Shown: one piece after another, positions 53,209-62,787 of the stretch
Layout: each line of letters begins with the position of its first letter
Position numbering within the stretch: the stretch's first letter is position 1
Assembly (NCBI RefSeq): GCF_027942295.1
Contig: NZ_CP101416.1
Coordinates: 4,326,501-4,390,500 of the forward strand
DNA: 64,000 nt
Direction: 5' to 3'
DNA from: Pseudanabaena sp. Chao 1811
Lineage (GTDB): Bacteria; Cyanobacteriota; Cyanobacteriia; Pseudanabaenales; Pseudanabaenaceae
Notes under the pieces: model-generated
Told to the model about the DNA's origin: nothing
Database searches by the model: none
Seen by the model: only the letters and a program-made list of their open reading frames with translations
Position numbers and translations under genes: made by a program

Positions 53209-54312
53209 ATGCTGGCACTATTCTTGCTGTCTCAAGTTGCTACACTTTATGCCCCAATACCTGCTGCGGTAACACAACATCAGCAATCAGTAGTTTTTCC
53301 TGAAACTCAAAATCGCATTACATCTGCTTCAACTCCGATGGCAGATACTCAAGTCTCAAAAGTTAGTAATTCCCAAAAAACAGCGATCGCTCAATGTGCG
53401 CCTGATGCTTTCCCGATCTTTTTTGAACAGTTTGTGCGCAACCCTGCGATACGTTATGACTATATTGGGGCGGAATTTCAAGTTCGCGATTATCAAGATC
53501 CACGCAGGCTATTGATGGAGATCGGCGACAAAAATTACATAGATTTTAGAATCGGGGTAATTGGTAATCAATATGTCTATATTGATCCTTCCATAAAATA
53601 TCGTGGGGAGGTTGAGCTATTCAAGAATCGATTAAAATTAAACTACCAAAGACTCAATGCCAAAACATTTCGCGTCAATTACATTAGCGCCAAACTGGTT
53701 GATAACCGAAGAGATGGAACTCTAGTTAGAAAAGCGAGAGAACCAGAAGCTTATATCTTTGAACATCGCGATGGATGTTGGCATTTGACTCAATCTTTAC
53801 GGCAGTATGGATATTGGAAAGAGTCACAAACGGACGAAGCTTTTACATATACGCCGAGAGCTTTTAGAACTAGCAGTTCTACCATGTATCCTCCTGTCTT
53901 AATTGGAAGTGATGATGCTACATACAGTCATGATCGCATTCTCAATGCCTACACAGATTTGATTTACTACAAAAAGCTGGATGCTCAATTTGGATATAGG
54001 ATGCTGGAGCAACGCAATCGTTGGCGGGAATGGAACGTAATTCGGGAAGTGCTTGATCGTGAGTTTGGATTTTCAGCAAGTCTGCAATGCTCTGGTAAAT
54101 ACCTCTTGACCCAGAGATTACCAGAATATGACGATTCTTTAGGAGCATATACCAGTCGGTCACTTGATCATATTGCTACGGCAATTGTGGAATATCATGT
54201 TTCTCAATCCGCAATAAGCTTGAGTCCAGAAGCATTAAAAGATCGATGGCTAGAGATTCGCAAAAAGATATCTATCAATACAAATGTCGCATGTGTGATG
54301 GCTGGAGGTTAG
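53209..54312 (+). CDS. Predicted exported protein of unknown function
   Basis: The 367-residue protein begins with a short hydrophobic segment, MLALFLLSQVATLYAPIPAA, that may be a signal peptide or anchor, though it lacks basic residues. A low-complexity linker follows to residue 60, then two cysteines (AQCAPDAF and DGCWHLT) and Tyr-rich strands (IGAEFQVRDYQD, YIDFRIGVIGNQYVY). I do not recognise a family. The domain could be an envelope or periplasmic module. It is upstream of another exported protein in the same direction. Confidence 0.7.
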   Translation: MLALFLLSQVATLYAPIPAAVTQHQQSVVFPETQNRITSASTPMADTQVSKVSNSQKTAIAQCAPDAFPIFFEQFVRNPAIRYDYIGAEFQVRDYQDPRRLLMEIGDKNYIDFRIGVIGNQYVYIDPSIKYRGEVELFKNRLKLNYQRLNAKTFRVNYISAKLVDNRRDGTLVRKAREPEAYIFEHRDGCWHLTQSLRQYGYWKESQTDEAFTYTPRAFRTSSSTMYPPVLIGSDDATYSHDRILNAYTDLIYYKKLDAQFGYRMLEQRNRWREWNVIREVLDREFGFSASLQCSGKYLLTQRLPEYDDSLGAYTSRSLDHIATAIVEYHVSQSAISLSPEALKDRWLEIRKKISINTNVACVMAGG

Positions 54313-54434
54313 ATAACCCAGAGCTTTTCACTTTTTTTGTGGCGTGGCTTTGCAACGTCACAAAAAATGGGTTCTATATGAAATTACTGAAACCTTATCT
54401 GTAATAAATCATTCCCATTCATTAGGATAAAAAC

Positions 54435-55469
54435 ATGAAAACTTGGCAATCAATCACAGCAAGCATTATTACGAGTGTATTTGGGCTAATAGCAATGGCA
54501 TGTTCAAGTACTGAACTCTCTAGTGTACAGGGGGCGACGCAGACTCAAGTTACCCTTGCAAGCTCGGTAAATAGCTCTCAATATTTACCACTCCGCAAAG
54601 GAATGACCTATAAGGAAACGCGGCGCATCATTCTCAAACAAGGGTGGAAGCCAAACCCTGATGTTAAAACTAATTTGAGAAACTCTGGGGTTAAAGCCAT
54701 ATTTGATCGCGGATATATAGAAATTAGCGATTGCTCTGGGACAGGAGAAGCTCCATGCCGATATGAGTTTGTCAATCAAAAGGGAGAACTACTATATGTT
54801 GTTACAGCAGGGCAGAACCGATTACTGAGAAATTGGTGGATTAATCAAGAGTCGCCAAAGCTAACAGAATCCGCGATCGCCAACTATCAGGGATTAATTC
54901 CTGACGGCTGGATCGTAGAGCAGCAGACTCTCGGTGATCTGAATGGTGATGGGCAGTCCGATATGATCTTAAAACTCATTCAATCGGGAACTAATGCCGA
55001 TCGAATGAGATCGCTACAGGTTTTACTTTCAACTCCATCAGGTTGGCAAAAGCTTGCCTTTGCGACTAAGTTGTTGCTTTGTGCTAGCTGTGGCGGCGCG
55101 ATGGGGACAGACAATGGCTCACATATCCGAGTTGAAATTAATGATGGCATTTTAGTCGTAAAGCAATTGCGTGGTAGTCGGGAAGCCATGCAGATCATTC
55201 ATCGTTTTTGGATTGATCGTAATTCTCAAGAGTTGGTTTGTATTGGCGAAGATATCAATCCCTATGATCGAGCTAATGGCAATCAAGTTACTGATAGTCG
55301 GAATTTCTTAACTGGGAAGCGGCTTGTAGTGGAGTCGAGAGGGAAGCTGAGCAATAGCCAAGCCCCCCTACGCAGTTTTGAAACGAAGGTTTCCCGACAG
55401 CTACAAAGTATTGAGTCAATTGATATCGAAGAGGTCAGCAATAGCGCCATTCCTTTACCATCGGATTAA
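54435..55469 (+). CDS. Predicted lipoprotein with an FG-GAP/VCBS-like calcium-binding segment
   Basis: The 344-residue protein starts with a lipoprotein signal whose lipobox is IAMAC (Cys near residue 23), so it is probably anchored to a membrane surface. Residues 50-130 contain LRKGMTYKETRRIILKQGWK and two cysteines in ISDCSGTGEAPCRYEF. A segment LGDLNGDGQSDMILKLIQSG near residue 160 is the typical D-x-D-x-D-G calcium loop of FG-GAP or dockerin-like repeats. The rest is beta-rich with a CASCGG loop. Not assigned to a family; the neighbouring exported protein may be a partner. Confidence 0.72.
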   Translation: MKTWQSITASIITSVFGLIAMACSSTELSSVQGATQTQVTLASSVNSSQYLPLRKGMTYKETRRIILKQGWKPNPDVKTNLRNSGVKAIFDRGYIEISDCSGTGEAPCRYEFVNQKGELLYVVTAGQNRLLRNWWINQESPKLTESAIANYQGLIPDGWIVEQQTLGDLNGDGQSDMILKLIQSGTNADRMRSLQVLLSTPSGWQKLAFATKLLLCASCGGAMGTDNGSHIRVEINDGILVVKQLRGSREAMQIIHRFWIDRNSQELVCIGEDINPYDRANGNQVTDSRNFLTGKRLVVESRGKLSNSQAPLRSFETKVSRQLQSIESIDIEEVSNSAIPLPSD

Positions 55470-55700
55470 TTAGATTCATTGCGCCTAAATTTTTTCTGTA
55501 TTACTTCAATCTTCAACAATCTGTAGACAGGGCGAAATTAAAATTAACCCTGTGCAATTAATAAACCTGTGTCGAAATCCAAACAATTGTTACGGCATCT
55601 TAAAATCAGCAATCCCTAACAATTTAAGTATTACCATATACACAGATAGGAAAAAAATCCTAAATCAAGTTCTCTAGATATTCCTTGAAGGGTGATAGTT

Positions 55701-55844
55701 ATGAACGGTTTGAAACAAAAACTCATGGATATGGTGGAATATGTAAGCGATGCGATCGCGAAGATTTTCACTCCTAGTAAAGATGATTTTCCTGCCACAG
55801 GCGCACAGCCGTACAATGGAGATCCCGCATCTGATCACAAATAG
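55701..55844 (+). CDS. 47-residue conserved-looking small protein
   Basis: ATG at 55701 opens a 47-codon frame reading MNGLKQKLMDMVEYVSDAIA, then KIFTPSKDDFPATGAQPYNG, ending DPASDHK. The central PSKDDFPATGAQPYNGDP resembles a small cyanobacterial family I recall (PATGxQPF type), and the N-terminal half is an amphipathic helix. GAAGG lies 10 bp before the ATG. A clear terminator follows at 55854. The function is unknown. Confidence 0.6.
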   Translation: MNGLKQKLMDMVEYVSDAIAKIFTPSKDDFPATGAQPYNGDPASDHK

Positions 55845-55853
55845 TCAAGATAT

Positions 55854-55876
55854 GAGGTGCAAAGCACCTCTATTTT
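55854..55876 (+). terminator. Terminator of the small gene
   Basis: GAGGTGC (55854-55860) pairs with GCACCTC (55864-55870) across AAA, followed by TATTTTTT. It lies 9 bp past the small gene's stop. Confidence 0.8.
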
Positions 55877-55897
55877 TTGGGGAATAAGCGACATAAT

Positions 55898-55927
55898 AAG
55901 GACGATATGAATATTCATGTCGTCCTT
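55898..55927. repeat. 30-bp near-palindrome upstream of the amino-acid permease
   Basis: AAGGACGATATGAAT pairs with ATTCATGTCGTCCTT with one mismatch and no loop. It ends 26 bp before the permease start. It might be an operator or a terminator. Confidence 0.6.
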
Positions 55928-55953
55928 AAATTTTTATAGATACAGATGCTGCT

Positions 55954-57135
55954 ATGACGCAAAACTCAGTCACACTGCCACCCCAAGCATCATTTAGTCC
56001 TTGGCAATGGGCGAAGAAAAATCTATTTAGTAGTTGGTTTAATACTGTACTCACATTTATTTGTATTTGGTTTCTATATCAACTTGTGAGTAATTTTTGG
56101 ATTTGGGCAACAACTAAGGCTCAATGGGCAGTTGTGGGTAGTAACTTACGGCTATTTTTAGTGGGGCTGTATCCTGTAAGTGAATTTTGGCGATTGTGGA
56201 GTATTTTAGCGATCGCAGGAAGCCTATCAGGAATATCATGGGGTGTATGGGGTAGATTTAGTCGAACTGTGGCGATCGCTATTGGCGCATTATCGATTGC
56301 CCTCGCGATTTTGCTACCTGTTGATATCATCGCAAAGGTTTTGACTTTAGCAATTAGTGGTGTAATTGCACTGGGGTTTGTGATTGGGCAGCAATGTAAA
56401 AGATTTGAGTCGAGTTCGCTATTCTTGGCGATCGCATGGTTTGCCTCTTTGCCAGTTTCTCTATGGCTAGTGGGTGGCAATCTGGGGCTAACTGCCGTTG
56501 ATGTCAATGTTTGGAACGGACTAGTTTTAACTTTAATCGTAGCGATCGCAGGAATTGTCTTCTCTTTTCCGTTAGGAGTATTACTAGCATTGGGAAGACA
56601 AAGTACTCTACCTTTGATCAAAATATTTTGTGTCTTTTATATTGAACTAGTACGTGGACTCCCTCTCATCGGCATTCTGTTTATGGCACAGGTGATGCTG
56701 CCCTTGTTTTTACCCGCAGGTCTAGAAGTTGATCGGGTCTTAAGAGCGATCGCCGCCTTTGTCTTTTTCAGTGCTGCCTATCTTGCCGAAAATGTGCGTG
56801 GTGGCTTGCAGTCAATTCCTAAAGGTCAAGCCGAAGCCGCTAGAGCCTTGGGGCTAAGCATTCCCCTAACGATTGCTTTAATCATTTTGCCGCAAGCTCT
56901 TAAAGCGTCAATTCCTGCGATCGTTGGCCAGTTCATTGGCTTATTTAAAGATACTTCCCTCGTAGCGATCGTGGGACTAGTTGATCTCATGGGTGTTGCT
57001 AGAACTGTCCTGTCACAGCCAGAATTTATCGGTCGCTATGCTGAGGTTTATCTATTTGTGGCTTTGATTTATTGGGTGTTCTGTTTCTCGATGTCCCAAG
57101 CTAGCCAGAAGTTAGAAAGAAAACTGAATAAGTAA
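55954..57135 (+). CDS. Polar amino-acid ABC transporter permease
   Basis: The 393-residue membrane protein has about nine helices. The C-terminal third is the HisM-type inner-membrane domain, including ELVRGLPLIGILFMAQVMLP, the EAA loop GLQSIPKGQAEAARALGLSI and LKASIPAIVGQFIGLFKDTS. The long N-terminal part, unlike simple HisM, matches the AapM/NatH class. It would pair with an AapQ/NatG-type permease, an ATPase and a binding protein, none of which are adjacent. It ends in a perfect hairpin shared with the opposing gene. Confidence 0.88.
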   Translation: MTQNSVTLPPQASFSPWQWAKKNLFSSWFNTVLTFICIWFLYQLVSNFWIWATTKAQWAVVGSNLRLFLVGLYPVSEFWRLWSILAIAGSLSGISWGVWGRFSRTVAIAIGALSIALAILLPVDIIAKVLTLAISGVIALGFVIGQQCKRFESSSLFLAIAWFASLPVSLWLVGGNLGLTAVDVNVWNGLVLTLIVAIAGIVFSFPLGVLLALGRQSTLPLIKIFCVFYIELVRGLPLIGILFMAQVMLPLFLPAGLEVDRVLRAIAAFVFFSAAYLAENVRGGLQSIPKGQAEAARALGLSIPLTIALIILPQALKASIPAIVGQFIGLFKDTSLVAIVGLVDLMGVARTVLSQPEFIGRYAEVYLFVALIYWVFCFSMSQASQKLERKLNK

Positions 57136-57172
57136 AAAGTGCCGCAAAGCGGCACTTTTTACTTATTCAGTT
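57122..57172. terminator. 24-bp perfect bidirectional stem between convergent genes
   Basis: The arms are 57122-57145 and 57149-57172, loop AAA, with core AAAAAGTGCCGC. It contains the final codons of both genes, the permease on plus and the CHASE2 gene on minus, and has T/A runs on both sides. Confidence 0.85.
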
Positions 57173-59712
57173 TTCAGAAGTGTTTCAATCCCAAAGCGAT
57201 CAATGGGTCGAAATAGGAAAAAGCCCTGTCCATCCCCTTCTTCACTAAGTAAATCTTGCAGATAATTTAACTGATCGAGGCTCTCAATCCCCTCAGCTAC
57301 GATATGGGCATTGACACTTTGAGCTAGCGCAATAATGGCTTGAATAATTTCCGTGCCATTGTTATCAGCATTGATATTATTTACAAAGGAACGATCTATT
57401 TTTAATCCATCAAAGGGGAACTTATGGAGATAGGCAAGGGAAGAATAACCTGTACCGAAGTCATCGATATAGATATTAATTCCCGCTTCCTGCATTTTCT
57501 TAAGAATGCTCACTGCAAAATTAGGATTCTCCATAATTGAACTTTCAGTTAGTTCTATTTTCAGATACTTCGGCTCTAGATCAGTTTGTTGGAGAACATT
57601 GAGGCACTTCTCAAGTACGTCATCTTGGGCAAGTTGCTTCGGCGAAAGGTTGACACTGATGGTGATATCTTTTGCTTTAGCAAAGCGTTGATGCCAAGAT
57701 TTAAGCTGGTAACAAGCTTGGCGCATGATCCAATCACCAATGGGAATGATCAGCCCTGTTTCTTCAGCAAGGGGGATGAAGTAATTGGGAGAAATTAAGC
57801 CCCGTTTGGGATGTCGCCAGCGAATGAGAGCTTCCAATCCCACAATCTGCATATTGCGAAGGGAGACAATGGGTTGATAGTAGATTAGAAATTCTTGATG
57901 ATCTTGATTGTGGGGATCTTGATTGTGGGGAGATTGGGCGATCGCTACAGCTTGGCGCAAATCCTTTTCGAGTTGGAGTCGCTCAAGCACACGCTCACGC
58001 ATGGCAACCTCAAATACTTTGCTATAGGAATTGCCTAGTTTTTTGGCATAGTACATGGCTGTATCGGCATCTCTGAGGATGGTTTCAGGAGATACTAATT
58101 CAGGAGGGTTCTGATCGACTATTTGCTGGGTGAAATGATCAATGTGATGGAACTTGATCCCAATATTGGCAGCGATCGCAATTTCATTGCCTTGAACCAA
58201 AAATGTTTCTTGGAGCCTTTTTTGAATGCGATCGGCGGTATCTAGGACTGACTGCTCATTTGCTACATTTTCTAGTAAGATGACAAACTCTGCTCCCCCA
58301 AAACGAGCGATGGAAGCCGTAAGTGGTACACAACTTCGCAAACATTTTCCGACTTCGACTAGTAGCAAATTGCCGATGGGATGTCCAAAAATATCATTGA
58401 TATTTTTAAACCGATCGAGATTAATCCAGAGAATAGCTATTAAACGACTGGAGTTATTAATGGATTGGGAAGATAAATCTTGGGGATAAAGCAAATCATT
58501 TAATCTATCTTCGATGAGTGCGCGATTAAATAGTCCTGTCAAACGGTCATGGGTGGCATCGTACAAGATTTGCGCATCAGCTATTCTCAGCGATCGCTGA
58601 ATTTGCCAACGCTCTTGTAGGCTGATTGCCCCACCTGTAAACAGAAATAACAAAATTGGCATCGCGATCGCCATCCAATAGTTCAAGCTAAAGGCAAGAA
58701 ACGCGATCGCAAACCATAGTCCAGCTATGCTAAAAGCACTAATGCAGCCTAACCCAAAGATGTGTCTTGGCAAGAGTAAACTGATCGATAGACTCACCAA
58801 TAGAGCGATACTCCAGACATCTTGATCCTTGGCGATCGTCAGTGAATTCCGTTGCAGTAGGTTTTGGATTACCATTGCATGTAAATGCACTCCACTCGCT
58901 GGTGGATTGCGATCGAGGGGAGTTGATAAGCTATCGATTCCCGATGCAGTGACACCGACTAGGACAATTTTGTTGCGAAAGGAAGACGCAGGAATTTTGC
59001 CATCGATGACATCAACAAATGATAACTGCGGCATATTTTGACTGTGCTTTGTCCAGTTCATCCATAGAGGCTGACTCAAATCGGGTAATGGGGATATCGC
59101 CGCAGTAGTCAGGTCATAGGTCTGGAGCATGGCTACGCCTAAGGATGGAATATCTTGAACTTGTAAATCCACTTGACGGACAATGCCATCGGCATCTTCA
59201 CGTTTGAGAATATGTCCAAACGCCACACCTGCATTACCCAGATCTTTAGTCGGTAAGAGGACTTGTCCAGACTTATCCCAAGCCATAGCTAGTACGACCC
59301 TTTGATGCTGCTCGATGGCTTCAGCTAATGGTTTATCGGCGGGACTCGACTCAGACCATAGAATATCAAAGCCAATCACATTTGCTTCGGTGCGGCTAAG
59401 TTTTTGCAAAAGCTCCCTATAAAGATCACGGTTCCAAGGAAATCTACCAATTTTACTGATACTCGCATCGTCAATGGCAACAATTACAACCCGAGCATCC
59501 CAAGGACGATCTCCCCGCCAGTTACTAAAACTGTTGTAAGCCCAGAATTCGATTGATTGGAGTATCCCAAAATGAACAATGGGAAGAATGATGACGATCG
59601 CAAATAGGGTGGGTAACGCCCGCCAGATTAGGTTAATTAAACGCGATCGCCTTCGACCGATATGGCGGTTTGCCCATAGTTGCGAAATAAACTCAGAGAA
59701 TTGGAATCTCAT
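57163..59712 (-). CDS. CHASE2-GGDEF-EAL membrane protein (cyclic-di-GMP turnover)
   Basis: This 849-residue protein has a transmembrane helix near its start, a large CHASE2 sensory domain (WDARVVIVAIDDASISKIGR), three hydrophobic helices, a GGDEF domain and an EAL domain. The GGDEF active site reads GGAEF (residues 472-476 from this start) with an Ala, so cyclase activity is doubtful. The EAL domain is intact: GLEALIRWRHP, NLSPKQL, ELTESSIMENP, DDFGTGYSSLAYL and KIDRSF. It is probably a phosphodiesterase. The frame is open from 59751, but the ATG at 59712 overlaps the FecR gene by only 20 bp, and I chose it. Confidence 0.9.
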   Translation of the reverse strand: MRFQFSEFISQLWANRHIGRRRSRLINLIWRALPTLFAIVIILPIVHFGILQSIEFWAYNSFSNWRGDRPWDARVVIVAIDDASISKIGRFPWNRDLYRELLQKLSRTEANVIGFDILWSESSPADKPLAEAIEQHQRVVLAMAWDKSGQVLLPTKDLGNAGVAFGHILKREDADGIVRQVDLQVQDIPSLGVAMLQTYDLTTAAISPLPDLSQPLWMNWTKHSQNMPQLSFVDVIDGKIPASSFRNKIVLVGVTASGIDSLSTPLDRNPPASGVHLHAMVIQNLLQRNSLTIAKDQDVWSIALLVSLSISLLLPRHIFGLGCISAFSIAGLWFAIAFLAFSLNYWMAIAMPILLFLFTGGAISLQERWQIQRSLRIADAQILYDATHDRLTGLFNRALIEDRLNDLLYPQDLSSQSINNSSRLIAILWINLDRFKNINDIFGHPIGNLLLVEVGKCLRSCVPLTASIARFGGAEFVILLENVANEQSVLDTADRIQKRLQETFLVQGNEIAIAANIGIKFHHIDHFTQQIVDQNPPELVSPETILRDADTAMYYAKKLGNSYSKVFEVAMRERVLERLQLEKDLRQAVAIAQSPHNQDPHNQDHQEFLIYYQPIVSLRNMQIVGLEALIRWRHPKRGLISPNYFIPLAEETGLIIPIGDWIMRQACYQLKSWHQRFAKAKDITISVNLSPKQLAQDDVLEKCLNVLQQTDLEPKYLKIELTESSIMENPNFAVSILKKMQEAGINIYIDDFGTGYSSLAYLHKFPFDGLKIDRSFVNNINADNNGTEIIQAIIALAQSVNAHIVAEGIESLDQLNYLQDLLSEEGDGQGFFLFRPIDRFGIETLLKTE

Positions 59713-60586
59713 AGACCTGTACTTTTCCCTGAGGGGTTTCCACCTTGACATTCACTTTGAGATTTGAAGGTGCTGGAAATTGGATAGAAAAATTACCATT
59801 GCGATCTAAAGGTTGATCGCGCCCATCTACTTTAACTGTATTGAAAGGATTAGTGTAACCTATGAATAAAATAGAACGTCCAGATCCTGAAGCCTGCCTG
59901 TTGATTACATAGCTGAAACTAGCATCATTCTTAATTGGTACAGCAGGAGATGGCGGTTCACCCATAACTGTCAAATTCTCAAATCCGCCATTTACCATTT
60001 CTGTCCGCTTTTGAGCAGTAGTTGCGACCCTGCCTTCGAGGGTAGTAACTATCATGTTACCGTTAGACCTAGCAATCACAATATACTGCGTTCCCCGCAC
60101 TCCACTGATGCCCGCAGGGGTTTGAATATTAAGCTGAGAGCCACGGTTAGTAAATTTGCGAATTTGGAGTCTTGCCTTGCCACGGGGGACAATCAAATTC
60201 GTGATGCGACCATTATCGGCGGCAACTCGAAACGAATTAATCCGCAGAGTGGTATTTTCAGCGATATAGATCGAACCTACGGCTGTATCTACGCTTAAAA
60301 CTGCGGAACTATTTGCGCCTGTAGAAATTTCGTCACTGGCTACCTGTAAGCGATCGCCAACTCGTGCCGCACGGTTAGTATAGTTGTACAAATTGCGATA
60401 GGTGACATTGCCTGAGACTTGTTCAACCTGTAGCCATTGATCTGTCCGTACTTGAATGCCGCCCTGAGCCTGAGCCTTTTTCACATCTGGAGATATTAAA
60501 GCAATCTCTGATAGATCAAGGAGCAGTCCAAAAATAGTAACGAAAGCAAGGTTGATCGCTCTAAACTTTTTGCGATTTTGAAACAT
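59693..60586 (-). CDS. FecR-domain protein
   Basis: This 297-residue protein has a signal-like hydrophobic N-terminus and a periplasmic FecR domain: WLQVEQVSGNVTYR, VGDRLQVASDEISTGANSSA, and the TPAGISGVRGTQY motif. The C-terminal part is beta-rich. FecR domains often sit with CHASE2 cyclic-di-GMP proteins in cyanobacteria and may pass an envelope signal. Its last 20 bp overlap the CHASE2 gene, so the two are probably translationally coupled and act together. Confidence 0.88.
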   Translation of the reverse strand: MFQNRKKFRAINLAFVTIFGLLLDLSEIALISPDVKKAQAQGGIQVRTDQWLQVEQVSGNVTYRNLYNYTNRAARVGDRLQVASDEISTGANSSAVLSVDTAVGSIYIAENTTLRINSFRVAADNGRITNLIVPRGKARLQIRKFTNRGSQLNIQTPAGISGVRGTQYIVIARSNGNMIVTTLEGRVATTAQKRTEMVNGGFENLTVMGEPPSPAVPIKNDASFSYVINRQASGSGRSILFIGYTNPFNTVKVDGRDQPLDRNGNFSIQFPAPSNLKVNVKVETPQGKVQVYEIPIL

Positions 60587-60678
60587 TTCAATAATTGGCT
60601 GAAGGTCAGTCTTGGTGTTTTTCTATGGTAAACCCCAAGGGGTTATAAAAGTGTTAAGACGGGGATTGGGCAAAGCAA

Positions 60679-61764
60679 TTACTCGACAGGATTGTAGGTG
60701 GAATCGGCAAGAAAATCACGTAAACGACGGGAAATTAATTCGCGACTGCCCATACGTCTCCCTAGTTCTTTTTCTAAGGCTCCCACAGGGGTTAAATTCT
60801 GCGGCGCACGAGGATCACGAGTAGGATGGGAGGCATATTGCGGAATTAAATAAGTACTTTGATCTGCGATCGCTTTGGCGCGTTCAAGGGGAATTGCCCC
60901 ATCGAGATCGATGCGAATGATGCCATGTAAATCGTGATAGCCCAGTTTTTTATAATTCAAGTCTTTACTGCCCGATCGCAAATACCAACTCAGGTTGGAG
61001 CCATTGCTATTGGAAATCCGAAAGATCGGCGTGCGTTCTCCCACTTTAAGCGATCGCAAGACTTGAGCATTTTCGCCCTTGAGATATGCCTTCCCCATCG
61101 TTTTGACATAGCCAATGGTATCGAAGGGGGTTTGATAAACCCGATAGAGCAGTGGTCCATCACGGACGATTAAGGTATTGTCTTTGATTAGTTCTTTATT
61201 TACAGATAGAGCATTGGCAATTCGCAGCTCTTCATCGAGCATTTCTCCTTGAACCAATTGCGAAGGGGTGTCGGGTTGATTATTACTGCTAGTCAGACAG
61301 CGATCGTATCTTAAGTTGCCTCTACCACTCATCGGACAGGGGATTGATGTTGGAGGAGGTGTTAAGTTTCCCCCAAGGGCAATAATTCGCGTTACTTCTG
61401 TAGCTACACATTTGGCTCTACTGATGGTGCGATCTACTAGCACTGCACCGACGGAGATGGTAGCGAAGGCTCCATACAAGATCTCATCATCCCGCCGCCC
61501 AAGAAAGTTCGCATCAATTCGCAAGCGTCCATCGATAAATAGAATTTGATGGGGAAGCTCTGGGGCGATCTCGGGACGCATGGGTTGCCATTCACCATTG
61601 CCAACTTCAAATTCTGTATTTACCTTGTCATTAGTAGGAATCTCTTCGGGATTGATGCTGACAGGTGCATCATAGCCAATACTCCAAGGTTCTAGGCGAA
61701 TGTTATATTCGCTCCAAAAGTTGTCTGCTATTGGCTCTATTGGTTTTATAAGGTTAGTAGTCAT
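60679..61764 (-). CDS. Conserved protein, possibly NurA-domain nuclease-like
   Basis: The 361-residue soluble protein has PHQILFIDGRLRIDANFLGR early, ending in two Asp, then a segment around LIVRDGPLLYRVYQTPFDTI, IGYVKTMGKAYL and a later LGYHDLHGIIRIDLDGA. This pattern of Asp-Gly motifs and a GxVK stretch reminds me of NurA nucleases (5'-3' resection partner of HerA). HerA is not in this window, so the assignment is tentative. It has three cysteines in a middle insertion. Two other possibilities are an unrelated hydrolase or a structural protein. Confidence 0.5.
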   Translation of the reverse strand: MTTNLIKPIEPIADNFWSEYNIRLEPWSIGYDAPVSINPEEIPTNDKVNTEFEVGNGEWQPMRPEIAPELPHQILFIDGRLRIDANFLGRRDDEILYGAFATISVGAVLVDRTISRAKCVATEVTRIIALGGNLTPPPTSIPCPMSGRGNLRYDRCLTSSNNQPDTPSQLVQGEMLDEELRIANALSVNKELIKDNTLIVRDGPLLYRVYQTPFDTIGYVKTMGKAYLKGENAQVLRSLKVGERTPIFRISNSNGSNLSWYLRSGSKDLNYKKLGYHDLHGIIRIDLDGAIPLERAKAIADQSTYLIPQYASHPTRDPRAPQNLTPVGALEKELGRRMGSRELISRRLRDFLADSTYNPVE

Positions 61765-61857
61765 GCTGTTCTGGATTTTTGCGTAATTAATAGCACATAA
61801 TGTCCATAATAAGTAAGCTCTAGAAACGCAGCTAAGAGATAGCTAGGACAAATCAAA

Positions 61858-61906
61858 AAACAAATAAGTGAAGGCGGCACTAAGTGCCGCCTTCACTTAT
61901 TTGTTT
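61858..61906. terminator. 23-bp perfect stem between ktrA and the NurA-like gene
   Basis: The arms 61858-61880 and 61884-61906 (loop TAA) contain AAGGCGGCAC/GTGCCGCCTT, with a T7 run in plus reading and T-rich sequence on minus. It probably terminates ktrA transcription, the unit reading toward lower coordinates. Confidence 0.8.
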
Positions 61907-61963
61907 TTTATCTCCTAAGCAAACCTTACATTGCTATAGAAGTGTTACTTTGCAGCATTTGTT

Positions 61964-62740
61964 TTATTTGAGTTTTACCTCAGAAGATTGGTGTAGGGGT
62001 AACTGCGTTGTGACGGCACTACCGTCGGAATTAAATAGGTCGCAGGAAATGGGTAGACGACTAATATTTTTATTACTGCCGATGACAACGATCGCTGAGC
62101 CTTTCACTAACTTTTGATTAGGATCAGGGTTAATTTCAAACTTTTGATCATGGCTGACCGCAATCACGTTTACGCCATAGTGACCACGCAGCTTGAGTTC
62201 TAGGATCGTTTTACCATCAAACTCTTCAGGAACCATTACTTCCACAATGCTATTGTCGGGATCTAGCTCAAAGCGTTCTAAAATGCCACGCTGAGTTAGC
62301 GATCGCGCCAAGGCACGCCCCATTTCTGCTTCAGGATAAACAACCAAATCTGCGCCAACCTTGGTGAGCAACGTGCCATGTATCTCCGAGGAAGCCTTTG
62401 CCACAACATGCTTAACCCCTGCTTCTTTGACATTCAAAGTAGTGACAATGCTCTCTTCTAAAAAGTTACCGATCGCTACAATTACGGTATCAATTTCGAG
62501 AATACCCGATTCTTTGAGGGCAAGGGGATTGGTGGAATCTAGTTGCAGGCAATGGGCGGCTAGATTGTTCGCTCTTACATAATTGACGCTTTCTTCATCT
62601 TTATCTGCTGCTAAGACTTCGTATCCCAGTCGATCAAGGGTGGAGCATACGGAGCGACCAAAACGTCCTAAGCCAATGACTGCAAATTGCTTGTTTTCAT
62701 GGCGGAGACTACGAAAAAAGCTTAAAGAAGAGATATCCAC
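61964..62740 (-). CDS. ktrA: Potassium uptake regulatory subunit (KtrA/TrkA-type RCK protein)
   Basis: The 258-residue cytoplasmic ring subunit gates a KtrB/TrkH channel. An N-terminal RCK_N Rossmann domain is visible: FAVIGLGRFGRSVCSTLDRL, YEVLAADKDEESVNYV and DTVIVAIGNFLEESIVTT. The RCK_C domain (about 150-235) has EVMVPEEFDGKTILELKLRG. NAD(H) or ATP/ADP binds in the Rossmann fold. It is encoded just downstream of the KtrB gene on the same strand with a 206-bp gap. Confidence 0.88.
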   Translation of the reverse strand: MDISSLSFFRSLRHENKQFAVIGLGRFGRSVCSTLDRLGYEVLAADKDEESVNYVRANNLAAHCLQLDSTNPLALKESGILEIDTVIVAIGNFLEESIVTTLNVKEAGVKHVVAKASSEIHGTLLTKVGADLVVYPEAEMGRALARSLTQRGILERFELDPDNSIVEVMVPEEFDGKTILELKLRGHYGVNVIAVSHDQKFEINPDPNQKLVKGSAIVVIGSNKNISRLPISCDLFNSDGSAVTTQLPLHQSSEVKLK

Positions 62741-62787
62741 AAAATTTCCCTGAAGTTCCTAAGTATTAACTGCTTTAGCATCTGTTC

